Of a DNA stretch of 64,000 nt, positions 37,283 through 45,470 are shown one piece after another. This DNA is from Lachnospiraceae bacterium (lineage in GTDB: Bacteria > Bacillota > Clostridia > Lachnospirales > Lachnospiraceae). Below the pieces are notes generated by a model, which saw only the letters and a program-made list of their open reading frames with translations, did no database searches and had not been told where the DNA came from. Numbering within the stretch: the stretch's first letter is position 1; each line of letters begins with the position of its first letter. The position numbers and the translations under genes were made by a program. The stretch is from positions 36,683-100,682 of the forward strand of contig SVEK01000006.1 in the NCBI GenBank assembly GCA_015057405.1, given 5' to 3'.

Positions 37283-38095
37283 ATGAATGATTTAAAAATT
37301 GTATCTGAAAATAATCTTAGCAAACATCCGATACGAATTGAGGTATTGGTTGAAAATAATATCTGTAAAGATGCTATGATTAAAAACGAAATCGGTCATA
37401 TAATGAGTCGATACAATATAATAGAATACAAAAGCCTGGGGGATAGTCTTACTATAGATGATTTTTTTAAAATCCTTGGCTATGCATGCTTGTTTAAAAG
37501 TTCCGGTAAACATGTTAATGAGTATCGTATTGAAGAAATTACTGTTTCAATATTTAGTAGTAATTATCCCAGAACGTTGTTTGAAGAACTTAAAATAAAC
37601 GGTTTTGTAACAGAAGAAAAATATGCAGGAATATATTATGTTAGTGGTAGTATTCCAATACCGACGCAGATTGTAGTTATTAACAGGTTGGAGAAAAGTC
37701 AGCATAGTGATTTGTTTATGTATGCCAATAATGGAAAAGTTAATAAGAGAAGCTTGTATAAAGAAAGTGAACCGATAACGAAACAAACGACCAAAACTAT
37801 TGTTGATGCTATACTTCAGTCCTGTATGAGTATTACTTATGAATTGTTTGATGAAATACGTGAAAGCAGTAATATATGCGAAACTATGCGAAGGTTAATG
37901 CATGACGATATTAAAGAAGAGATTGAACGCAGACATTCTGAAGAACGTCTTTTAGGAAAGTTAGATGGAATAACAGAAGGAAAAATAGAATCTTTAAAAA
38001 ATTTAATTGCAAATCTTTCGTGTACCGTAGAACAGGCAATGGATTTATTAGAGATTCCGCTAACCCAAAGAGAACAAATGTCGGAACGCTTATAG
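37283..38095 (+). CDS. PD-(D/E)XK nuclease-like protein of unknown function
   Basis: 270 residues, no signal peptide. The stretch NEIGHIMSRYNIIEYKSLGD with downstream DDFFKILGYACLFK matches a group of PD-(D/E)XK-like (Rpn/YhgA-related) proteins common in Lachnospiraceae; IEYKS would be the E-x-K half of the motif. The C-terminal third has charged helices (DDIKEEIERRHSEERLLGKL) ending with TVEQAMDLLEIP. Some relatives are transposase-like nucleases, but activity is unproven. It stands alone between two secreted-protein genes. Confidence 0.6.
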   Translation: MNDLKIVSENNLSKHPIRIEVLVENNICKDAMIKNEIGHIMSRYNIIEYKSLGDSLTIDDFFKILGYACLFKSSGKHVNEYRIEEITVSIFSSNYPRTLFEELKINGFVTEEKYAGIYYVSGSIPIPTQIVVINRLEKSQHSDLFMYANNGKVNKRSLYKESEPITKQTTKTIVDAILQSCMSITYELFDEIRESSNICETMRRLMHDDIKEEIERRHSEERLLGKLDGITEGKIESLKNLIANLSCTVEQAMDLLEIPLTQREQMSERL

Positions 38096-38153
38096 TGTTT
38101 AATATATACTTTGTATAGAATATATGTTATCATAAAAATGTTGATTTTAATGT

Positions 38154-38182
38154 TTGAATAATAAATATGATGACAATATTAC
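38154..38182 (+). promoter_or_regulatory. candidate promoter for the large LRR gene
   Basis: TTGAAT (38154-38159), 17 bp, TATTAC (38177-38182), 31 bp before the start codon. Confidence 0.45.
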
Positions 38183-38213
38183 GATAATAACTCCCTAATT
38201 TGAGGAGATGGAG

Positions 38214-41200
38214 ATGAATGATTTGAAAAAATTACATTATAGTGTAGTTGCCTGGATATTAATATTCATTCTAATTTCTTCCGGATTCTTGCCGAAAGTG
38301 TCTGTTGCTTCGTCCATGCCTAAATTCAGTAAAAAAAAGATGGTATTGTATGTTGGAGAAAAGCACGTAATTTCAATAAAGAATATATCAAATAGTGCTA
38401 AGGTAACGTGGCGAACCAGCAACAAAAAAGTTGCGTCTATTATTAAGAATCGTTCTAAAAGAAATACCAGTAAAGTTTATGTTAAGGCTCAAAAAAAGGG
38501 AACGGCTCAGATAACTGCTACATATAAAAGTTCTTCATCAAATTCATTTTCAAAAAAAACAATACTAAAATGCAAATTGACAATAAAAAACAAAACACAT
38601 AAGAATAAGCAGATTACAAAATACGATAGTTTTTATTCTGTTAATCAGTATGGTCAAAGGGTTATAGATGAAAAATTAGATTCACCAATTTCTTATGTGG
38701 GGCTTTCTACATCGCCACAGCCACCGGATACGGTCTGTGTTGCACCGGATTATTCTTTAGAACAGAATGTATTGATTCATACATCCTGTTCAAATGAATA
38801 TATTTTTGAGAAACAAATATATTCTTCAGACGCCGTTACGAAAAACGATGAACCAATAGACACACCTGACGCCGGTGCGAAAAACGATGAACCAAAAGAT
38901 ACGCCTGACGCCGGTGCTAATAACATTGCCCCAACGTTTGCACCTAAGAACAAAAATGATATTAGTTGTTTGAAGTCGATTATTGCTATCCAAAAAAAAC
39001 AAAACCCGGAGGTATTAATTAGCGAAGATATTAATGCTGATTGTTACACCTGGGATAATAATGGACGATTAACAAAAATATATTGGAAGAATAAAGGCTT
39101 GACAGGTGATATATCTTTCAATGGATTATCTGGACTTGAGTTGTTAGATTGTTCTTATAATCAATTGGTTTCGTTGGATGTTTCCGAGAATAAAAGTTTA
39201 TTAAAGTTATATTGTCAAAATAATAACATTAGTAGTTTGGATGTTTTTAATAATATTAAACTTGAATATTTGTTGTGTTATAACAATGAACTTTCAACGT
39301 TAAATATTCAAAATAATGGAGATTTGTTATTGGTCGATTGTGATTATAACAATATCAGTTCGTTAAACACTAACAATAACCTGAAGCTCAATACTTTATT
39401 GTGTCGGGATAATGATTTATCCGCTCTGGATGTTAGCGCCAATACACAATTAAAAACACTTGATTGTGGTAACAATGAAAAAATTAAAATTGTTTATACA
39501 ACTAATAATCCGTTATTAAAAAGTATAATAACAGATGATAATGTGTTTTTGTCAGGAATTAATTTGGATTTAATTCCCTCTGCTTCAGGAAAAAATAAAT
39601 CAGATTTAATTATTCTTAATTCTATTATTGAAAAACAGATTTTAAGAGGAGCTGATATAGATACAGATTTTGATAGTAACTGCTATAAGTGGAACAATAA
39701 TGGAAGACTTATAGAAATATATTGGAATAAAAGTAATTTGTCCGGAGATATTTCTTTTGAGGGATTGACCGAAATAAAAATAATCAGTTGCATTTCTAAT
39801 TATATTACAAAATTAAATGTAAATAATTTAAACAAGTTAGAAATCTTATATTGTTTTCATAATTATATTAGTAAGTTGGATTTTTCCAAGTTAAACAGTC
39901 TGAGAAGTCTTGATTGTGGCAGGAATTATTTAACTTCACTGGATTTGTCTAATTTACCTAATCTGACAAGTTTGTCTTGTGGTAGTAATCATTTAACTTC
40001 ACTGGATTTGTCTAATTTACCTAATCTGACAGATTTGTCCTGCAGTAGTAATCATTTAACTTCACTGGATTTGTCTAATTTACCTAATCTGACAGATTTG
40101 TCCTGCAGTAGTAATCATTTAACTTCACTGGATTTGTCTAATTTACCTAATCTGACAGATTTGTACTGCAGTGGTAATCATTTAACTTCACTGGATTTGT
40201 CGAATAACAGAATGCTTACTTATTTGTATTGTCAATATAATAATTTGTCTTTAATAGACATAAGAAATAATACATTGTTGTCACAGATTTATTGCGGTGA
40301 AAATGTTTTTTTACAAAGAGATGATAGTACACCGATACCGATTCCGACATGCACTGCAACACCTGTTGTATCTTGTACTGCAACTCCGCCTATAATTTGT
40401 GTCAATAAAAATATTAATGATGTTCATATACTGGAAAATATAATTAAAGAACAATTGGCAAAAGGAGCAAATATTAATTCAGATCTTGATAGTGAATGTT
40501 ATAAGTGGGATATGGGAGGTCGATTAATTGGAATTGATTGGACTGAATGTAATCTGTCTGAAAATATATCGTTTGACGGACTTAGTGAATTGACCAGACT
40601 TCATTTATCTTATAATAATCTCACTGAAGTTGATATCAGTGAAAACAAGAAATTAACACACATGTTTTTAGGTTATAACTTATTGACGAATCTTGACCTA
40701 AGTAATAATCATAATATTGAGGTCTTATATTGTTCAAATAATATGATATCAACACTTGAAGTCAAGCACCTCGAAAAACTAAGTATTATTCAATGTTCGA
40801 ATAATAAATTAACTTCATTAGAGTTAGATAACCACGTGGAAATGTCTGAAATATCATGTACTGATAATGAAATAACAAAATTAGATGTAAGTAAGTGCCC
40901 TAAACTTAGTAGACTTATTTGTTCCCACAACAAACTTACTACATTAGATGTAAGTAAGTGCCCTAAACTTAGTTGGCTTATTTGTGACGTTAATAAACTT
41001 ACTACATTGGATTTAAGTGAATGTACTGCTCTTTCTATTATTGATTGTAGCTCCAATGATATTAATTGTTTAGATTTATCTAATAATGCTATGTTAACCG
41101 AGCTTGATTGCAGCTTTAATGAAATTACCAGTTTAGATTTGACGAATAATCCTAAGCTTACTGAGCTTAATTGCTTTTTTTATGATATTGCTGAGTTAGA

Positions 41201-41273
41201 TTTATCAAATAATATTAAGCTTGAAACTATAGAATTTAATACAAATAAAACTGATATTATAGTATACAGATGA
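38214..41273 (+). CDS. large secreted leucine-rich-repeat protein with Ig-like N-terminus
   Basis: 1019 residues. Signal peptide (hydrophobic SVVAWILIFILISSGFLP, cleavage near SVASS), then a Big_2-like domain (~35-125, VTWRTSNKKVASI, KGTAQITATY). A spacer with a ~16-residue repeat (KNDEPxDTPDAGA) leads to three modules, each opening with a cap around CYxWxxxGRLxxIxW and GDISFxGL and followed by ~21-residue LRRs of the LTSLDLSNLPNLTDLSCSSN type. Pro/Thr/Cys linkers separate modules 2 and 3. ATG 38214 is preferred to 38208 because GAGGAG (38202-38207) abuts the latter. No sortase signal. Probably a surface adhesin; ligand unknown. Confidence 0.75.
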   Translation: MNDLKKLHYSVVAWILIFILISSGFLPKVSVASSMPKFSKKKMVLYVGEKHVISIKNISNSAKVTWRTSNKKVASIIKNRSKRNTSKVYVKAQKKGTAQITATYKSSSSNSFSKKTILKCKLTIKNKTHKNKQITKYDSFYSVNQYGQRVIDEKLDSPISYVGLSTSPQPPDTVCVAPDYSLEQNVLIHTSCSNEYIFEKQIYSSDAVTKNDEPIDTPDAGAKNDEPKDTPDAGANNIAPTFAPKNKNDISCLKSIIAIQKKQNPEVLISEDINADCYTWDNNGRLTKIYWKNKGLTGDISFNGLSGLELLDCSYNQLVSLDVSENKSLLKLYCQNNNISSLDVFNNIKLEYLLCYNNELSTLNIQNNGDLLLVDCDYNNISSLNTNNNLKLNTLLCRDNDLSALDVSANTQLKTLDCGNNEKIKIVYTTNNPLLKSIITDDNVFLSGINLDLIPSASGKNKSDLIILNSIIEKQILRGADIDTDFDSNCYKWNNNGRLIEIYWNKSNLSGDISFEGLTEIKIISCISNYITKLNVNNLNKLEILYCFHNYISKLDFSKLNSLRSLDCGRNYLTSLDLSNLPNLTSLSCGSNHLTSLDLSNLPNLTDLSCSSNHLTSLDLSNLPNLTDLSCSSNHLTSLDLSNLPNLTDLYCSGNHLTSLDLSNNRMLTYLYCQYNNLSLIDIRNNTLLSQIYCGENVFLQRDDSTPIPIPTCTATPVVSCTATPPIICVNKNINDVHILENIIKEQLAKGANINSDLDSECYKWDMGGRLIGIDWTECNLSENISFDGLSELTRLHLSYNNLTEVDISENKKLTHMFLGYNLLTNLDLSNNHNIEVLYCSNNMISTLEVKHLEKLSIIQCSNNKLTSLELDNHVEMSEISCTDNEITKLDVSKCPKLSRLICSHNKLTTLDVSKCPKLSWLICDVNKLTTLDLSECTALSIIDCSSNDINCLDLSNNAMLTELDCSFNEITSLDLTNNPKLTELNCFFYDIAELDLSNNIKLETIEFNTNKTDIIVYR
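39930..40192 (+). repeat. 63-bp tandem repeat within the LRR gene
   Basis: Near-identical 63-bp units begin at 39930, 39993, 40056 and 40119, with a partial unit at 40182. Each codes one 21-residue LRR. Units differ by only a few bases, whereas other LRRs in the gene have diverged, so this stretch was amplified recently. Confidence 0.9.
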
Positions 41274-41362
41274 TAGTTTAATATATGTTATTGTAAATTC
41301 TATAATGCACCATATGTTATAAGATAATTGTATAGGTTATTATATCGATAAAAACCAATATA

Positions 41363-41391
41363 TTGTTATACTTGACAACGTATGTTATAAT
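41363..41391 (+). promoter_or_regulatory. promoter of pnp
   Basis: TTGTTA (41363-41368), exactly 17 bp, TATAAT (41386-41391). The predicted start near 41398 lies ~11 nt before the leader hairpin. Confidence 0.7.
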
Positions 41392-41408
41392 AAATAGGTT
41401 ACAATGTA

Positions 41409-41503
41409 ACAGGAGATAACTTCCGAGACTACTTCAAAGTACATTGAAGTACATTATACATAGTTATTACAATGTGTTTTGAAGTTGTTTCGGTATCTCC
41501 TGT
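41409..41503 (+). promoter_or_regulatory. very long hairpin in the pnp leader
   Basis: ACAGGAGATA (41409-41418) pairs with TATCTCCTGT (41494-41503); CCGA (41423-41426) with TCGG (41490-41493); ACTTCAAA (41431-41438) with TTTGAAGT (41478-41485); ACATTG (41441-41446) with CAATGT (41470-41475), joined by G-T pairs and a short bulge. The 23-nt apex is A/T-rich. It ends 32 bp before the pnp ATG. In E. coli a pnp leader stem cut by RNase III is the basis of PNPase autoregulation; this resembles it by position and form only. Confidence 0.8.
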
Positions 41504-41535
41504 AAAAATAATATTATAAAGAAGGAGATTATGTT

Positions 41536-43623
41536 ATGTACAAGTCATTTTCAATGGAACTTGCCGGCAGAACACTTACTGTTGATGTTGGCAGGGTTGC
41601 AGCACAGGCAAATGGAGCTGCGCTTATGCACTATGGTGATACTGTGGTTTTGTCAACTGCTACAGCATCAGAGAAGCCAAGGGATGGAATTGATTTCTTC
41701 CCGCTTAGTGTTGAGTATGAAGAAAAGTTATATTCGGTTGGAAAGATTCCTGGTGGATTTATCAAGAGAGAAGGAAAAGCTTCAGAGAACGCAGTTCTTA
41801 CTTCTCGTGTTATTGACAGACCTATGCGTCCGCTTTTTCCGAAGGATTACCGTAATGATGTTACACTTAACAACTTAGTTCTTTGTGTTGATCAGGATTG
41901 TAGTCCGGAACTTACTGCTATGCTTGGTTCAGCTATTGCGACTGCAATATCTGATATTCCGTTTGATGGACCTACAGCTTCAACACAGGTTGGTATGGTT
42001 AATGGAGAACTTGTGTTTAATCCAACAAGTGAACAGCGTGAGGTATCAGACCTTGCCCTTACAGTTGCTTCTACACGTGAAAAAGTCATCATGATTGAGG
42101 CTGGTGCTAATGAAATTCCTGAGGACAAAATGATAGAAGCTATATTTGCTGCTCATGAAGTGAATCATAAGATTATTGAATTTATTGATACAATTGTTGC
42201 AGAATGCGGTAAAGAAAAGCATGAGTATATCCATATTGATACACCTGAAGATATGTATGAAGATATGGTTAACTTTATTACTCCTGAGGCTATGGAAGAA
42301 GCCGTATTTACTGATGTAAAACAGGTGAGAGAAGAGAATATACGTCAGATTAAGGCAAAACTTGAAGAACGTTACCAGGAAGAACAACCTGAATGGTTAG
42401 AACTTATTGATGATGCTGTTTATAAGTTCCAGAAAAAGACTGTTCGTAAGATGATTCTTAAGGATCATAAACGTCCTGACGGAAGAGAGATTACTGAGAT
42501 TCGTCCTTTGTCAGCTGAAGTTGATATACTTCCTAGAACTCATGGTTCAGGTTTGTTTAAACGTGGACAAACTCAGGTGCTTACTATAACAACACTTGGA
42601 CCTTTGGCAGAGATTCAGAAGCTTGATGGTCTTGATCTTAATGAAACAACTAAGAGATATATGCATCATTATAATTTCCCATCATATTCAGTTGGAGAGA
42701 CAAAACCTTCAAGAGGACCGGGACGTCGTGAAATAGGTCATGGTGCTCTTGCAGAAAGAGCGCTCGTTCCTGTACTTCCTACCGAACAGGAATTCCCATA
42801 TGCAATTCGTACCGTATCAGAAGTACTTGAATCAAATGGTTCAACATCTCAGGGAAGTATATGTGCATCAACACTTTCCCTTATGGCTGCAGGTGTGCCT
42901 ATTAAGGCTCCGGTTGCTGGAATTTCTGTAGGTCTTGTTACTGGTGAGACGGATGATGATTATATTATTCTCACTGATATTCAGGGTCTTGAAGATTTCT
43001 TCGGTGATATGGATTTCAAGGTAGCTGGTACACATAAGGGTATTACAGCTATTCAGATGGATATTAAGATTCACGGACTTACACGTGAGATAATTGAAAA
43101 AGCTATTGCACGTACTAAAGAAGCAAGAACGCTTATTATTGATGATGTTCTTGTAAAATGTATTGATAAGCCAAGGGAAGAAGTTGGACCTTACTCACCA
43201 AAGATTGTTCAGGTTAAGATTGATCCTTCTCAGATTGGTGAAGTGGTTGGACAGCGTGGTAAGACAATCAACGCTATTATTGAAAGAACCGGTGTTAAAA
43301 TTGATATAGATGAAGAAGGTTATGTATCAGTATGCGGAACTGATAAAACCGGTATTGAAGAAGCAGTTCGTCTTATAACAATAATAACTACCGAGATTGA
43401 AGAAGGTCAGATTCTTGAGGGAACAGTTGTAAGTATTAAAGATTTTGGTGCGTTTGTTGAATTTGCTCCTGGAAAAGAAGGAATGGTTCATATTTCTAAG
43501 ATATCTAACGAGCGTATTAATCATGTTGAAGACGTACTTACCCTTGGAGATAAGGTAAAAGTTATCTGCCTTGGACAGGATAGAATGGGACGTATGAGTT
43601 TCAGTATTAAAGATGTAAAATAA
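41536..43623 (+). CDS. pnp: polyribonucleotide nucleotidyltransferase (PNPase)
   Basis: 695 residues, full length. Two RNase PH domains (~1-215 and ~310-540) with an all-helical linker, then a KH domain (IGEVVGQRGKTINAIIERTG) and an S1 domain (GQILEGTVVSIKDFGAFVEF). Second-core phosphorolytic motifs such as SNGSTSQGSICASTLSLMAAG and TETDD-like GETDDDY are present (RNA and Pi binding). It degrades RNA 3' to 5' by phosphorolysis in the cytoplasm. AAGGAG precedes the ATG. Transcribed alone: own promoter and terminator, no rpsO upstream. Confidence 0.97.
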   Translation: MYKSFSMELAGRTLTVDVGRVAAQANGAALMHYGDTVVLSTATASEKPRDGIDFFPLSVEYEEKLYSVGKIPGGFIKREGKASENAVLTSRVIDRPMRPLFPKDYRNDVTLNNLVLCVDQDCSPELTAMLGSAIATAISDIPFDGPTASTQVGMVNGELVFNPTSEQREVSDLALTVASTREKVIMIEAGANEIPEDKMIEAIFAAHEVNHKIIEFIDTIVAECGKEKHEYIHIDTPEDMYEDMVNFITPEAMEEAVFTDVKQVREENIRQIKAKLEERYQEEQPEWLELIDDAVYKFQKKTVRKMILKDHKRPDGREITEIRPLSAEVDILPRTHGSGLFKRGQTQVLTITTLGPLAEIQKLDGLDLNETTKRYMHHYNFPSYSVGETKPSRGPGRREIGHGALAERALVPVLPTEQEFPYAIRTVSEVLESNGSTSQGSICASTLSLMAAGVPIKAPVAGISVGLVTGETDDDYIILTDIQGLEDFFGDMDFKVAGTHKGITAIQMDIKIHGLTREIIEKAIARTKEARTLIIDDVLVKCIDKPREEVGPYSPKIVQVKIDPSQIGEVVGQRGKTINAIIERTGVKIDIDEEGYVSVCGTDKTGIEEAVRLITIITTEIEEGQILEGTVVSIKDFGAFVEFAPGKEGMVHISKISNERINHVEDVLTLGDKVKVICLGQDRMGRMSFSIKDVK

Positions 43624-43657
43624 AACATTTCCGGTAAAGATTTGTTGGTTGTTAAAG

Positions 43658-43700
43658 GAAACGCAGGTTAGTTGTAATATTAATCTGTGTTTCTTTTTTT
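43658..43700 (+). terminator. Rho-independent terminator of pnp
   Basis: A 14-bp stem with three G-T pairs (GAAACGCAGGTTAG at 43658-43671, TTAATCTGTGTTTC at 43680-43693) followed by seven T. Confidence 0.85.
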
Positions 43701-43701
43701 A

Positions 43702-43934
43702 CTTACTAGGAAATTTCTTTGAAATTGTCCTAGTAAGCAAAATCGCTCCGCGGGAACGCACTGCGGCGGAGAGGAAAATGTTGTAACGCAACCCGCCGCA
43801 GGCGGAGAATGTCGCAAGCGACATTCTTTGTTCCTTGCCGGGAAATTTAGTTGACATTTTCCTGATAAGTAAAAACTCTTCGTAAGGATTGCACTGCGGC
43901 GGAGCAGAAAATGTTGTAAGCGATATTCTTTATT
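43702..43934. repeat. GC-richer intergenic repeat element, two diverged copies
   Basis: This gap of about 310 bp after pnp holds no gene. A 16-bp hairpin with one bulge (CTTACTAGGAAATTTC, 43702-43717, and 43721-43737) opens it. Two related copies follow: 43722-43832 and 43854-43935. Both contain GCACTGCGGCGGAG, GAAAATGTTGTAA and GCGA(C/T)ATTCTTT in that order. The first copy has an extra ~30 bp with the CGCCGCAGGCGG segment and hairpin GAATGTCGC / GCGACATTC. Composition differs from its A/T-rich surroundings. Confidence 0.7.
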
Positions 43935-45227
43935 CTATTTAAAATATTTATTGTAATAGTGAAAACTCATTATGGTAACAATAATCTGACTAATAAGAAG
44001 ACTTATCAGATATCCGCTTATTCCGTGTGATGGCACTAATTTTACTGTTATAAGTATTCTTATTGCAAGACCTGTAATTGTTATAAAAAATGTAATGTAT
44101 GTTTTTCCAAGCCCGTTGATTATACTTGATATTGTTGTTGATACAAACATAAAAGGACATAAAAAAGACAATATTTTTATAAATATACCTATTGCGGTAT
44201 TATTGAACACCATTACTCCGATTTTGGCGCCAATAATAAGAAAAAATATTGTTGAAAGAATACCGAATGCCAGATTCCCCCAAACACATAAGCTTGCTAC
44301 TTTATTCAGATGTTTTCTGTTTTTTCTCTCATATATCTCCGATATTGTTGGTATAAGCAATACAGACAATGAATTAGTTATAGTGGCAGGAAACATTATA
44401 AATGGCATTGCCATTCCTGTAAGAACCCCATATACACTTAATGCATTGTCAGAAGTCATTCCATAAAGCTTTAACATTGAAGGAATAATAATCATTTCAA
44501 CACTGTGAAGCAGAGCAACAACGAGTTTGTTTCCTGTAAGAGGAAGTGACATTATAAATAATGGTTTGACAACATTTGCTTTGGTGCTGTTTTCATGTTC
44601 CATTTTCTTTAGTGATATTATTATCATTATTAAACTGTAAATCATTGATATTCCTTCACCAACAGCAATACCTGCTACAGCGCATTTACATGCAATATTA
44701 ACATCTGCCATCGGAATTAATATAAGTAAAAAATATACAAATAATACTCGTGCGATTTGTTCAATCAATTGTGTGATGGCAGGTACAGCAGTTTGCTTCA
44801 TACCATAATAACAACCGTTAATACAAACAGTTACAGCGCATAACGGATAGGCAAATGCAAGAATTTTTAACATGTTTTTACATTCGCTTTCGCCGAGTAA
44901 CGATTCGGCAATGAAGTTGGCACCGCAATATGTAAATAATGATAATAACATTGAACAGCTTAGTGCTATTACAATTGATTTGATTAATATATTTTTTATA
45001 TAAGTATAATTCTTATTAGCAGCAACCAGCTGTGAGATAGCCGTTTGTATTCCGGCTCCGAATAATGTAAAACATAATCCGAATATAGGAAATACAAGTT
45101 GATATATTCCAAGCATTTTTGCACCAAGTATATTTGAAAGATATATTTTGTATAAAAAACCGATTAATCTTGTGGCAAGACCGGCAATCGTTAATATTAT
45201 TGTGCCCTTAAAAAGTGATTTAATCAT
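43935..45227 (-). CDS. MOP-superfamily flippase, SpoVB/MurJ-like
   Basis: 430 residues with about 12 hydrophobic segments. The N-terminus KGTIILTIAGLATRLIGFLYKIYLS... (key parts ATRLIGFLYKIYLSNILGA, LGIYQLVFPIFGLC) matches the polysaccharide-biosynthesis / SpoVB branch. The central QTAISQLVAANK and NGCYYGMKQTAVPAI are also typical. It probably flips a lipid-linked glycan; the substrate is unknown. At 430 residues it is somewhat shorter than the ~510-540 of SpoVB, mainly at the C-terminus, where the last two helices may be missing. It is divergent from the chemoreceptor gene. Confidence 0.75.
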   Translation of the reverse strand: MIKSLFKGTIILTIAGLATRLIGFLYKIYLSNILGAKMLGIYQLVFPIFGLCFTLFGAGIQTAISQLVAANKNYTYIKNILIKSIVIALSCSMLLSLFTYCGANFIAESLLGESECKNMLKILAFAYPLCAVTVCINGCYYGMKQTAVPAITQLIEQIARVLFVYFLLILIPMADVNIACKCAVAGIAVGEGISMIYSLIMIIISLKKMEHENSTKANVVKPLFIMSLPLTGNKLVVALLHSVEMIIIPSMLKLYGMTSDNALSVYGVLTGMAMPFIMFPATITNSLSVLLIPTISEIYERKNRKHLNKVASLCVWGNLAFGILSTIFFLIIGAKIGVMVFNNTAIGIFIKILSFLCPFMFVSTTISSIINGLGKTYITFFITITGLAIRILITVKLVPSHGISGYLISLLISQIIVTIMSFHYYNKYFK

Positions 45228-45247
45228 ATTTAACTATTTATAGCTAT

Positions 45248-45268
45248 CTAAAACAATATTTGTTTTAG
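45248..45268. promoter_or_regulatory. short perfect palindrome upstream of the flippase gene
   Basis: CTAAAACAA / TTGTTTTAG with a 3-nt centre, 20 bp before the flippase ATG on the minus strand. It may be an operator or a leader hairpin. Confidence 0.35.
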
Positions 45269-45317
45269 TATATGTTATAGATATATAAAATTAGACCTTT
45301 TTTTTTCTCAATATCCC

Positions 45318-45346
45318 TTGTTGTATAACGTCATATGTGATAAAAT
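45318..45346 (+). promoter_or_regulatory. candidate promoter of the chemoreceptor gene
   Basis: TTGTTG (45318-45323), 17 bp, TAAAAT (45341-45346). The leader to the coding start is about 115 nt with no recognised riboswitch. Confidence 0.5.
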
Positions 45347-45470
45347 AATTATAAATAAAATATTAAGTTGTGATGTGGCTGAAAAACGTGGTTGTAGCTA
45401 TGTCAAAATTTAATTGTATTTTTCACCGGAAAGGAGGATGGATTGCTGTTCGTGACAGTCGTTGTTGAAT

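Noticed and set aside
37036..37323. Minus-strand ORF of 95 codons between secreted-protein genes
   Set aside because: Overlaps a terminator and the start of the next gene, A/T-rich, no ribosome site.
39930..40192. Regular ~63-bp repeats resembling a CRISPR array
   Set aside because: They are in frame, have no spacers, and each codes one 21-residue LRR in an intact gene.
41274..41535. T-box or other known riboswitch before pnp
   Set aside because: No T-box sequence, specifier loop or antiterminator bulge; a single long stem explains the region.
45347..45470. c-di-GMP (GEMM) riboswitch in the chemoreceptor leader
   Set aside because: The conserved GEMM core and tetraloop-receptor segments are not present.
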